A DNA stretch of 64,000 nt from contig NZ_JBFNXK010000004.1 of assembly GCF_046054165.1 (NCBI RefSeq), forward strand, positions 211,024-275,023, read 5' to 3'. The notes under the pieces were generated by a model. It made no database searches. It was not told where the DNA came from and saw nothing but the letters and a program-made list of their open reading frames with translations. A program made the translations under genes and the position numbers. Shown piece by piece: positions 17,380-24,710 of this stretch (within the stretch, counting starts at the first letter, position 1; the number at the start of each line of letters is the position of its first letter). Origin of the DNA: Celerinatantimonas sp046054165. Its GTDB lineage: Bacteria > Pseudomonadota > Gammaproteobacteria > Enterobacterales > Celerinatantimonadaceae.

Positions 17380-17795
17380 GCATTCTCAGAATCGAGTTTT
17401 AATTCATAACTGTGCTCGATAGGACAATGTTTCCCAAGCATCAGCGCAACGGAACAATATTTTTCCATGGATAAATCGACCGCTCTGGCCACTTGCTTTT
17501 CACTCAAATCCCGCGGGCCACTCACGACAAAATGAAGATGAATATGAGTAAAAACGCGGGGAGCCGATTCCGCCCGTTCAGCCGTAAGTTCAACCTGACA
17601 ATCCGTCAGTGGCTGCCGCGCTTTTTTTAAAATCGAAACCACATCCACCGAGCTACAACCACCAACCGCCATTAACACCATCTCCATCGGGCTAGCGGCT
17701 CGTTGGCCACCATTACCATCGATGACCATCGCGTGTCCCGATTCCGATTCACCGATAAACTGTAAATCCCCGGCCCATTTAACGGTTGAATGCAT
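17376..17795 (-). CDS. yhfA: OsmC-family protein YhfA
   Basis: An OsmC/Ohr-fold protein of 139 residues. Family features are SPMEMVLMAVGGCSSVDVVSIL (first redox cysteine in GGCS), TERAESAPRVFTHIHLHFVVSG and DLSMEKYCSVALML (second cysteine). These two cysteines are the peroxide-reacting pair in OsmC relatives, although the YhfA branch has not been clearly tied to peroxides. ATG at 17795 matches the start of E. coli YhfA; the frame reaching 17879 carries an unrelated leader. It overlaps prkB convergently and is divergent from crp, as in E. coli synteny except for orientation. Confidence 0.9.
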   Translation of the reverse strand: MHSTVKWAGDLQFIGESESGHAMVIDGNGGQRAASPMEMVLMAVGGCSSVDVVSILKKARQPLTDCQVELTAERAESAPRVFTHIHLHFVVSGPRDLSEKQVARAVDLSMEKYCSVALMLGKHCPIEHSYELKLDSENA

Positions 17796-18047
17796 AGCGA
17801 TTTTCTCCATGATGAAATTTTTGACAGACCAGCATAATGCAGGGGCATGATAAACACCAGCAAATCCCTTATAATTCATCCAACTTCGAGAGCCATACCA
17901 AAAACTCCACGACTGAAGAAAAAGCCACTTGCAGCAATATAATAAGCCGCTTATGCTAGGAGCTTGATAAAGGAATAACTACCGCAGCATATTGTTTGTT
18001 TAATATATTCATTCATATGCTTAAATTGGAAATATAGAGGACTATCT

Positions 18048-18689
18048 ATGGTACTCGGAAAACCTCAAACAGATCCCGTGTTGGAATGGTTCCTATCACA
18101 TTGCCATATTCATAAATATCCCTCAAAAAGTACCCTGATCCATGCAGGCGAAAAAGCAGAAACCCTGTACTACATTGTGAAGGGCTCAGTCGCTGTGCTC
18201 ATCAAAGATGATGAAGGCAAAGAGATGATTCTGTCTTATCTGAATCAGGGTGATTTTATGGGAGAGCTCGGTTTATTCGAGGAAGAAGGGCAGGAGTCTG
18301 TCCGTAGCGCCTGGATTCGAGCTAAAAGTCCTTGTGAAGTTGCTGAAATTTCTTATAAAAAATTCCGGCAGTTAATTCAGGTTAATCCTGATATTTTAAT
18401 GCGACTTTCATCTCAGATGGCTAAACGCCTCCAGATCACTAGTCAAAAAGTTGGAAATCTGGCATTTTTAGATGTGACAGGTCGTATTGCCCAAACGCTG
18501 CTCAATCTGGCCAAACAGCCTGATGCCATGACCCATCCTGATGGCATGCAGATTAAAATTACCCGTCAGGAAATCGGCCAAATCGTGGGCTGCTCTCGGG
18601 AAACTGTCGGTCGTATTTTAAAAATGCTCGAAGAGCAGAATCTGATTTCAGCTCATGGCAAAACCATCGTTGTTTTCGGCACGCGTTAA
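18048..18689 (+). CDS. crp: cAMP receptor protein
   Basis: Global transcription activator/repressor of carbon and competence genes, 213 residues. It aligns almost residue for residue with E. coli Crp: the cyclic-nucleotide domain at about 10-115, dimer helix, and C-terminal HTH with RQEIGQIVGCSRETVGRIL. One clear departure is three extra residues in the cAMP phosphate-binding loop: GELGLFEEEGQESVRSAW instead of GELGLFEEGQERSAW. The cAMP-contacting Glu73 and Arg86-Ser87 pair are kept. Pseudomonas Vfr has a similarly longer loop, so this need not abolish binding. It is transcribed alone, with a strong hairpin after it. Confidence 0.98.
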   Translation: MVLGKPQTDPVLEWFLSHCHIHKYPSKSTLIHAGEKAETLYYIVKGSVAVLIKDDEGKEMILSYLNQGDFMGELGLFEEEGQESVRSAWIRAKSPCEVAEISYKKFRQLIQVNPDILMRLSSQMAKRLQITSQKVGNLAFLDVTGRIAQTLLNLAKQPDAMTHPDGMQIKITRQEIGQIVGCSRETVGRILKMLEEQNLISAHGKTIVVFGTR

Positions 18690-18735
18690 ATCACTCCCAA
18701 TCATAGTTATATCAGCACTACGATAACGACTGATA

Positions 18736-18773
18736 TCAACAGCGATATCTCTTATTTGTGATATCGCTGTTGA
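18736..18773. terminator. Hairpin after crp
   Basis: A perfect 14-bp stem (TCAACAGCGATATC with its complement) closes a ten-base loop, between crp and the convergent flavin reductase-like gene. It lacks a clean T run, but its length suggests a bidirectional terminator. Confidence 0.65.
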
Positions 18774-18809
18774 GATTACACTTCTCTTCTGGCCGATTTG
18801 GCTAACTCA

Positions 18810-19451
18810 TCACGAACGTTCAACAGATTCTAATGTTGGCCGAAACATTTCAAATTGTGTTTCCTGACTGAGACTGAAATAGGTTGATGGGCCCCCTGCT
18901 CGCAAAATGGGCTCGGCTTTAAGCATCTGGAACATTCCATCTTCAAGCAAATCCTGTGCGATATAAACACCGACGACTTCACCTAACACCAGCCAATAAT
19001 CGGTCGCAACTTGTTCGGCATTATTAAGGCGGATCAACTGCGTTAACCGACATTCAAAAGAAACTGGAGATTCAGCGACCCGAGGAGCTCGAACCAATTT
19101 AGATTCGGCCACAGTTAATCCGGCCAGCTCAAATTCAGACTGCCCCGAAGCAATTGGCGCGCTACTCAGATTCATCTGTTCAGCTAACGATTTAGTCGTC
19201 ATATTCCAGCAGAATTCACCGGTTTCCTGAATATTTTGCACACTATCTTTCCATCCGGCACTAGAAAATCCAATGATAGGGGGTTCCCCCGCAAATGCAT
19301 TAAAAAAGCTATACGGAGCCAAGTTATCGACTCCGTTTGCAGACCGGGATGAGATCCATCCAATCGGACGAGGTGCAATGATGGATTTGAAAGGATCATG
19401 TTTAAATGGGTGTCCCTTAGCGGGCTCATAAAACTGCATAGCTGAAGACAT
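18810..19451 (-). CDS. Flavin reductase-like (DIM6/NTAB) FMN-binding protein
   Basis: A 213-residue split-barrel flavoprotein. The opening, PFKSIIAPRPIGWISSRSANGVDNLAPYSFFNAF, is the classical DIM6/NTAB FMN-binding signature, and PPIIGFSS and TGEFCWNM follow in the usual order. Members act as flavin reductases or as partners of oxygenases; no partner is adjacent, so the reaction is unknown. ATG at 19451 has GGGAG about eight bases upstream; the ATG at 19469 does not. It is a separate unit downstream of the terminated ahpF. Confidence 0.87.
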   Translation of the reverse strand: MSSAMQFYEPAKGHPFKHDPFKSIIAPRPIGWISSRSANGVDNLAPYSFFNAFAGEPPIIGFSSAGWKDSVQNIQETGEFCWNMTTKSLAEQMNLSSAPIASGQSEFELAGLTVAESKLVRAPRVAESPVSFECRLTQLIRLNNAEQVATDYWLVLGEVVGVYIAQDLLEDGMFQMLKAEPILRAGGPSTYFSLSQETQFEMFRPTLESVERS

Positions 19452-19573
19452 AACATGTGCTCCCGACATGTGGAGAAACGAGGAGCTTTCAGCATAACAC
19501 TGACCCCAACGGGATGAAAAGGCAATGACGACGATAGCCAGTTCTATCTAACGCTTCACTCTTTTACATAAAA

Positions 19574-19602
19574 GAAAACCCCGGAGCTGCATCACCCCGG
19601 GG
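19574..19602 (-). terminator. Rho-independent terminator after ahpF
   Basis: CCCCGG (19579-19584) and CCGGGG (19597-19602) form a GC-rich stem. On the minus strand it is followed by TTTTCTTTT. It lies 17 bases past the ahpF stop. Confidence 0.85.
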
Positions 19603-19619
19603 CCGAACAGATGTCGGAC

Positions 19620-21170
19620 TTATTGAACAGAACTGCGAATATAATAATCAAATGCACCTAATGCGGCTGTCGCCCCCGATCCCATCGAGATGATGATCTG
19701 TTTGTAAGGACTATGCGTCACATCACCCGCGGCAAAAACCCCCGGCAAAGAGGTCTGCCCCTTCGCATCAGTAATAATTTCGCCTCGTTCAGTGAGTTCA
19801 AGCGTTCCTCGCAACCACTCACTATTCGGAACCAAGCCGATTTGAACAAAAATCCCGGCGACCTCCAACTGATGAGACTGCTGATGCACTCGATCCGTAT
19901 ATTGAAGCCCTGTAACCCGCTGACCATCCCCCAGAACTTCACTCGTTGCAGCTTGGGTAATAATCTCAATATTAGGCATCGAACGAGCCTTTTTCAGGAG
20001 TACGGCATCGGCTCGCAGCTCTTCGGCAAACTCTAAAACCGTAACATGTTCAACGATTCCAGCTAAATCGATAGCCGCTTCAATCCCAGAGTTTCCTCCA
20101 CCGATCACCGCTACTTTTTTACCTTTAAACAAAGGGCCATCACAATGAGGGCAATAAGCGACCCCTTTTCCCCGATACTCACGTTCTCCCGGGACATTCA
20201 TTTCGCGCCAACGAGCGCCGGTTGCAATAATCACAGACTTACTCTGCAATGTTCCACCATTTTCGAGTTCTAACTCGATTAATTCATTTTTAGAAAGTTT
20301 GGCGACTCGCTGCGTTTTCATCACATCGACATCATAACTCAGCACATGTTGCTCAAGACTCGCGGCCAATTTAGGGCCATCCGTTTCTGGGACAGAAATA
20401 AAGTTTTCGATAGCGTTCGTATCCATAACCTGACCGCCGAAACGATCGGCTACCACCCCGGTCCGGATCCCTTTTCGAGCAGCATAAATCGCCGCAGCAG
20501 CCCCAGCTGGGCCTCCCCCAATCACTAACACATCAAAAGGGGCTTTCTCTGATAATTTCTGAGCCTGTTTTTCACCCGCCCCGGCATCCACTTTATTCAG
20601 AATTTCAGCAAGCGTCATACGCCCTTGACCAAACTCTTCCCCATTCAGATAAATGGTCGGCACCGCCATAATATTACGCTGCTCGACTTCGGCTTTAAAT
20701 AAAGCGCCATCAATCATGGTACTGGTGACCTGCGGATTCATATGAGCAAAAACGTTCAGAGCCTGAACCACAGTAGGACAGTTCTGACAGGTCAACGATG
20801 CATAAACTTCAAAGTGCAAACTCTGATCGATCGATTGAGCTTGCTCAAGCACTTGTGCATCTTCTTTTGCTGGATGTCCTCCCGCCTGAAGTAACGCTAA
20901 AACAAAAGAGGTAAATTCATGCCCCATCGGGATCCCGGCAAAGCCGACCCGGGGGACTTCGCCCTGTGGCGCAATTTGTAATAAAGGGGTTCGACTTCCA
21001 CCTTCGATAATCTGGCAGGTAATTTTGTCAGATAAGGCACTCACTTCCTGTGCTAACGAGACTAACTCTTTAGCTTTTGCTGACTGATCAGTCGACACAG
21101 TAATTTCTATCGGATTGGTGATATTTTGAAAATATGTGCCTAATTGTTGTTTTACATTGGAATCTAACAT
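19620..21170 (-). CDS. ahpF: Alkyl hydroperoxide reductase subunit F
   Basis: Flavoprotein disulfide reductase that recharges AhpC with NADH electrons; 516 residues, the usual size. The N-terminal double-thioredoxin domain has CQNC at 128-131. The thioredoxin-reductase-like part has FAD-binding VIGGGPAGAAAAIYAARKG (from 217), redox-active CPHC at 340-343, NAD-binding VIGGGNSGIEAAIDLAG and FAD-binding GVFAAGDV near the end. It lies 80 bases downstream of ahpC and is probably cotranscribed. A terminator follows. All catalytic cysteines are intact. Confidence 0.97.
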   Translation of the reverse strand: MLDSNVKQQLGTYFQNITNPIEITVSTDQSAKAKELVSLAQEVSALSDKITCQIIEGGSRTPLLQIAPQGEVPRVGFAGIPMGHEFTSFVLALLQAGGHPAKEDAQVLEQAQSIDQSLHFEVYASLTCQNCPTVVQALNVFAHMNPQVTSTMIDGALFKAEVEQRNIMAVPTIYLNGEEFGQGRMTLAEILNKVDAGAGEKQAQKLSEKAPFDVLVIGGGPAGAAAAIYAARKGIRTGVVADRFGGQVMDTNAIENFISVPETDGPKLAASLEQHVLSYDVDVMKTQRVAKLSKNELIELELENGGTLQSKSVIIATGARWREMNVPGEREYRGKGVAYCPHCDGPLFKGKKVAVIGGGNSGIEAAIDLAGIVEHVTVLEFAEELRADAVLLKKARSMPNIEIITQAATSEVLGDGQRVTGLQYTDRVHQQSHQLEVAGIFVQIGLVPNSEWLRGTLELTERGEIITDAKGQTSLPGVFAAGDVTHSPYKQIIISMGSGATAALGAFDYYIRSSVQ

Positions 21171-21250
21171 CGTATTTAACCCGTTTACTGTGTGACGATA
21201 ATAAAGTTCAGTGGTTTCGGGCAGAACCAGCTCTGCCCGTATCGGCTGAT

Positions 21251-21808
21251 TTAGATTTTGCCGACTAAATCCAGTGAAGGCGCTAAAGTCGCTTCACCTT
21301 CTTCCCATTTAGCTGGGCAAACTTCACCAGGATGAGAAGCTACATACTGAGCTGCTTTCACTTTACGCAACAAATCTTTGGCATCACGACCAATACCTTC
21401 AGCGGTAATTTCCATCGCCTGAATGATACCTTCAGGATCAATCACGAAAGTCGCCCGATCAGCTAGGCCTTGATTTTCCCGTAATACACCAAAATTATTT
21501 GCGATGGCGTGAGTTGGGTCGCCGACCATGGTGTATTGAATTTTAGCAATAGTATCCGAAGAATCGTGCCATGCTTTGTGGGTAAAATGGGTATCTGTCG
21601 AGACAGAATAAATTTCGACACCACGTTTTTGGAACTCTTCGTAATTATCAGCCAAATCACCTAATTCAGTTGGACAAACGAAAGTAAAATCAGCAGGATA
21701 AAAGAATACGATTGACCATTTGCCTTTCAAATCGGCATCAGAAATTTCAACGAATTCACCTTGTTTAAAAGCACTAGCCTGGAATGGTTTAATCGGTGTG
21801 TTAAGCAT
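21251..21808 (-). CDS. ahpC: Alkyl hydroperoxide reductase subunit C (peroxiredoxin)
   Basis: Typical 2-Cys peroxiredoxin of 185 residues that reduces H2O2 and organic peroxides. The peroxidatic Cys45 is in ADFTFVCPTELG and the resolving Cys164 in HPGEVCPAKW. The signature around GVLRENQGLADRATFVIDPEG is also AhpC-like. AGGAGAT precedes the ATG. It leads the ahpCF unit. OxyR, encoded at 45811-46701, is the expected regulator, but I could not fit a clear four-element OxyR site in the upstream 120 bases. Confidence 0.98.
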   Translation of the reverse strand: MLNTPIKPFQASAFKQGEFVEISDADLKGKWSIVFFYPADFTFVCPTELGDLADNYEEFQKRGVEIYSVSTDTHFTHKAWHDSSDTIAKIQYTMVGDPTHAIANNFGVLRENQGLADRATFVIDPEGIIQAMEITAEGIGRDAKDLLRKVKAAQYVASHPGEVCPAKWEEGEATLAPSLDLVGKI

Positions 21809-21930
21809 GTCTATCTCCTAAAATGAAACATCATATTTATCGAACAAGAGTTATCTTAGGAGATATCATTAATTGTTGGAAATTGTTAATACCTTTAATA
21901 ATGATAAGGCAAACCTATTAATAGGCTTAT

Positions 21931-21954
21931 AAAAAATAGGGCTTTTGCCCTATT
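21931..21954 (-). terminator. Rho-independent terminator after the DUF1338 gene
   Basis: AATAGGGC (21935-21942) pairs with GCCCTATT (21947-21954) around TTTT. On the minus strand the stem is followed by a T run. It separates the DUF1338 gene from ahpC. An additional palindrome CCTATTAATAGG lies at 21914-21925. Confidence 0.85.
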
Positions 21955-22009
21955 CTGTCCCTCCATCATTTACTTTTCAGCCATGGGAGAAGCTAATGGA
22001 ATTGCGTCG

Positions 22010-22819
22010 TCAACCTACATGATGAACATTTGTACTGTCAAAAATCTTATCTGCTGAGGCTTCAATAAATCCCTGATACAACCGTCCGTGAGCATCCGGA
22101 TAACGCAACGCAAACTCATAAAAACAGGAAGGAATCGATGCTAATTGATCCGAAAACTGAACCTGAGCATGATCCGCTAATGTGGATGATTGTTCCAAAA
22201 GAGCATAAGCATCCCCTTTGATCAATCCCCCACTACGATTCAGACTAAATCCCGCGTCTTGCAGCGTTTGATTCACGTCATCCAGAGAATTAAACCCTGC
22301 GAGCGCATTCACGCTAACCGTGAAATGATTAGCTCGATACCCAAAAGCAGCCAACCAAGCCGCATATTCACTTTCAGCCAGCAACATTTGATAATCATGA
22401 AAACTTAACTGCCAGGGCCGTCCTCGATACAGCGCATCACTCTGCCGCATAAAACCGGGAGGAAGCTGCTGATAGAGCATGCCAATAATATGTTGCGCCG
22501 CCGAAGAAAGTTCAGAAACCTTCAATTCACTAATAAATACTTTAGGAACCGCTGGATCAGGGTGTTGAAGATGACGGGCTCGTAATTTCTTAATCGTAAA
22601 ATCATAATCCCCTGCATACTCATAACCGAGCTGAATAAAATGCGCCCCGAGATCTTCTAAACCTATATCCGGTAATGCATAAGTTCGAAGGGCAATATGA
22701 TCATTCACGATCGGTTGACCTCGACCCAATAACGCATGAATCGACTGAGCACTGGGTGTAATCTCAACATACTGCTGCCACAAATGTTCAAATAGAGAAT
22801 CAAGTTCACTCACTCTCAT
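22010..22819 (-). CDS. DUF1338 protein (2-oxoadipate dioxygenase/decarboxylase-like)
   Basis: A 269-residue DUF1338 protein. The conserved parts are IVNDHIALRTY near the N-terminus (metal-ligand His), VFISELKVSEL, RANHFTVSVN (second His) and SCFYEFALRYPD (Glu). The larger relatives HglS/YdcJ are Fe(II) enzymes converting 2-oxoadipate to 2-hydroxyglutarate in lysine breakdown; this one is the short form, whose substrate is unproved. ATG at 22819 has AGAGGT five bases before it; the frame open to 22915 is rejected as lacking homology. A Crp-like palindrome lies 82 bases upstream. The gene is a single unit with its own terminator. Confidence 0.82.
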   Translation of the reverse strand: MRVSELDSLFEHLWQQYVEITPSAQSIHALLGRGQPIVNDHIALRTYALPDIGLEDLGAHFIQLGYEYAGDYDFTIKKLRARHLQHPDPAVPKVFISELKVSELSSAAQHIIGMLYQQLPPGFMRQSDALYRGRPWQLSFHDYQMLLAESEYAAWLAAFGYRANHFTVSVNALAGFNSLDDVNQTLQDAGFSLNRSGGLIKGDAYALLEQSSTLADHAQVQFSDQLASIPSCFYEFALRYPDAHGRLYQGFIEASADKIFDSTNVHHVG

Positions 22820-22900
22820 AACGCACCTCTGTAGGCCAACCGTGATCTTATGTTGAGTATATCCAGTGCTCATCCAAAGCATCTGAAAAAGGCCACGAAT

Positions 22901-22916
22901 CGTGATCTTTATCACG
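22901..22916. promoter_or_regulatory. Crp-like palindrome upstream of the DUF1338 gene
   Basis: CGTGA-N6-TCACG is a perfect inverted repeat with the spacing of a Crp site; only the outer base of each TGTGA half differs. It lies 82-97 bases before the DUF1338 start. A single CGTGATCTT repeat recurs at 22841. Binding by Crp is inference. Confidence 0.5.
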
Positions 22917-22997
22917 TGAGAGCTCGCGGCCTGATCTTATCCTTCTATCATAGCTGCCATCGAATCTATCCCCATTTGATGGCAACATATTCTCCTG

Positions 22998-24242
22998 TTA
23001 AAAATGGAAATCTACCTGAGAGCGGAATAAGTGCCGCATCGCTAAATGTTCAGTATTACTGGCCCGGTTTCGTCTTTGTACCGAATAAAAAGTTTCCCAA
23101 ACAACATGTTTAAAGGGAACAAATTTTAATCCCCAGATCCAGCCCCGGGTATCACTCAACATCGAGGCCCATTCATCATCATGTGAATAATCGCCATAAC
23201 GCTCAAAATCAATATATCGGGTATAAAGTCCGTAGGAGCCAACCTGATTTAAATTAGCTTCTTTATAATCAATACGATATTCCTGACTGGTATTATAATG
23301 ATCGGCGTTGGTTCGAACATATGTGGCATTGAGCACGATGTCCTTAATAGGATGGGCCTGAAATTCAATCGCAGCTAAATGACTCATTTTTTGTTCATCA
23401 TGATGGTTGTCATTGGTTGCATAGGTCACACTAGTCGCGAGTTTATCCATTATATTCCCGGTCAGATTCACACCTCGAATATTGGTTTTAGAACCATTCG
23501 GCATAGTGACCAACGCTCCCTGGCGAGGTCTCAACCAAAAGACCTTCCCGTTCCATTGAGGACGGAGATCATAATCGACCTGGATCCCATCCGCTGCATG
23601 CCCAAAAGGCACATTCTGAAAACCGAGTCCCCACCACTTTGTTCCTAATGCAATACCTATATTTTCAGGACGCCCTTCAACCCAAATCCGCTGAAAAGTA
23701 CCATCCTGATCGTCACTCCCTTCATCACCACTGCGCCAGGACTGGTGAATCGTATACCCTTTACGGGTTTCACTCTGAAAATGGGCTTCCCAGTTTTCAG
23801 AAACCTTCATTTTCCCTTCTAAATCCATATAAAAATGTCGGTTATTGCTTCCGGCACCAATTCCATCGGGATCATCGTGATCATATTTAGCCCGGAAAAA
23901 ACCAAATAAGGTGATACTTTCCAATTTATCCTTCAATGACTGGTACTGGGAGGGGGTAATTGTCTCACTCGGCGCGGGTTTAACCGACGGCTGCTGAGCC
24001 GATAACTGAGCCAACTTTGTTTCATACTCCTGTCGGAGTTGCCTCATCTTACTAAGCTCTTCCTCATATTGCTGTTGAACTTTAGCCATTCTATCCAACT
24101 CAGCTCGGATCACCTGAGTCGACGCCATCGATTCAGCTGCGGGCTCACTAGCCACCGCGAGTCGAATCATTGAACCACCCACGATAAATGGACTTATAAA
24201 GCTCGCAATAACTGCGGCCTTAACACTTCGTTTTATTGCCAT
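22998..24242 (-). CDS. Putative porin with N-terminal coiled coil
   Basis: A 414-residue exported protein. An N-terminal hydrophobic segment (VIASFISPFIVGGSMIRLAVAS) fits a signal peptide. A helical stretch with heptad-like charge pattern follows (residues about 44-82, AELDRMAKVQQQYEEELSKM onward), and then from LFGFFRAKYDHDD a beta-barrel-like series of strands ending in SQVDFHF, with the terminal Phe of outer-membrane proteins. The coiled coil could trimerise the protein, as in LamB-type or peptidoglycan-spanning porins. The gene is monocistronic, and two LacI-type operators lie upstream, so a sugar as inducer is likely. No close named relative is recognised. Confidence 0.75.
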   Translation of the reverse strand: MAIKRSVKAAVIASFISPFIVGGSMIRLAVASEPAAESMASTQVIRAELDRMAKVQQQYEEELSKMRQLRQEYETKLAQLSAQQPSVKPAPSETITPSQYQSLKDKLESITLFGFFRAKYDHDDPDGIGAGSNNRHFYMDLEGKMKVSENWEAHFQSETRKGYTIHQSWRSGDEGSDDQDGTFQRIWVEGRPENIGIALGTKWWGLGFQNVPFGHAADGIQVDYDLRPQWNGKVFWLRPRQGALVTMPNGSKTNIRGVNLTGNIMDKLATSVTYATNDNHHDEQKMSHLAAIEFQAHPIKDIVLNATYVRTNADHYNTSQEYRIDYKEANLNQVGSYGLYTRYIDFERYGDYSHDDEWASMLSDTRGWIWGLKFVPFKHVVWETFYSVQRRNRASNTEHLAMRHLFRSQVDFHF

Positions 24243-24386
24243 AGTAGTCTCATCCTTTCACTACGTAAGACTTGCCGCCATTGCATCCTCTGTGATGGAT
24301 CGCCTTTACAATACCCGTTCTGCACCGCTCAGCGATAACGAACTCTCGGTTATAAAACCAACATCAGCTCCGATATAATCGAAACA

Positions 24387-24406
24387 AATGGAAACCGGTT
24401 TCCATT
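24387..24406. promoter_or_regulatory. LacI-family-type operator (perfect 20-bp palindrome)
   Basis: AATGGAAACCGGTTTCCATT is a perfect even palindrome with the central CG typical of LacI/GalR-family operators. It lies 145 bases upstream of the coiled-coil porin start and probably overlaps or adjoins its promoter. No LacI-family gene is in the window, so the repressor is encoded elsewhere. Confidence 0.7.
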
Positions 24407-24588
24407 AAAACTTATAAAAACCCCTTCCAGAGTTACATTATTCTGGCTTCTAACAAGTAATTGCAATCCATAAAGCTTGCTAATGACTGAACAAGTTCAC
24501 TTCATCTTGATAAATCGCCATCAGAGCTTAGGAAATAAATCGGTTATTAAATGTGCGCAAAAACACATTTTACATATTGAAGTGAAAA

Positions 24589-24610
24589 TTTTGGAAACTG
24601 GTTTCCAAAA
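24589..24610. promoter_or_regulatory. Second LacI-type operator (22-bp near-palindrome)
   Basis: TTTTGGAAAC-TG-GTTTCCAAAA is symmetric except for the two central bases. It shares GGAAAC/GTTTCC with the site at 24387-24406, about 200 bases away. Paired operators at this distance suit repression by looping. Copies of AAATGTGCGC occur at about 24549 and 24609. Confidence 0.6.
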
Positions 24611-24675
24611 ATGTGCGCTGATCAGAAGATTGGCTTCAACAAACGAAGCACTAGAACGACAATGACGATAGAAAT

Positions 24676-24700
24676 AAACGCAGCCTGAAAGGCTGCGTTT
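24676..24700 (-). terminator. Rho-independent terminator after astD
   Basis: AAACGCAGCC pairs with GGCTGCGTTT around a five-base loop, 11 bases past the astD stop; on the minus strand it ends in TTTATTTCT. The remaining DNA between astD and the porin (24243-24675) holds two operators and no convincing gene. Confidence 0.85.
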
Positions 24701-24710
24701 ACCCGACCAA

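Noticed and set aside
21809..21930. Possible OxyR site in front of ahpC
   Set aside because: ATAG and CTAT elements exist but their spacing does not fit the four-element OxyR motif; the strongest pair is part of a terminator hairpin.
21995..22021. Short reading MELRRQPT with a good ribosome site before it
   Set aside because: It stops after eight codons and overlaps the end of the DUF1338 gene; no family likeness, so probably chance.
24477..24665. Plus-strand 62-residue open frame between astD and the porin
   Set aside because: It spans an operator palindrome, has no ribosome site and resembles no known family.
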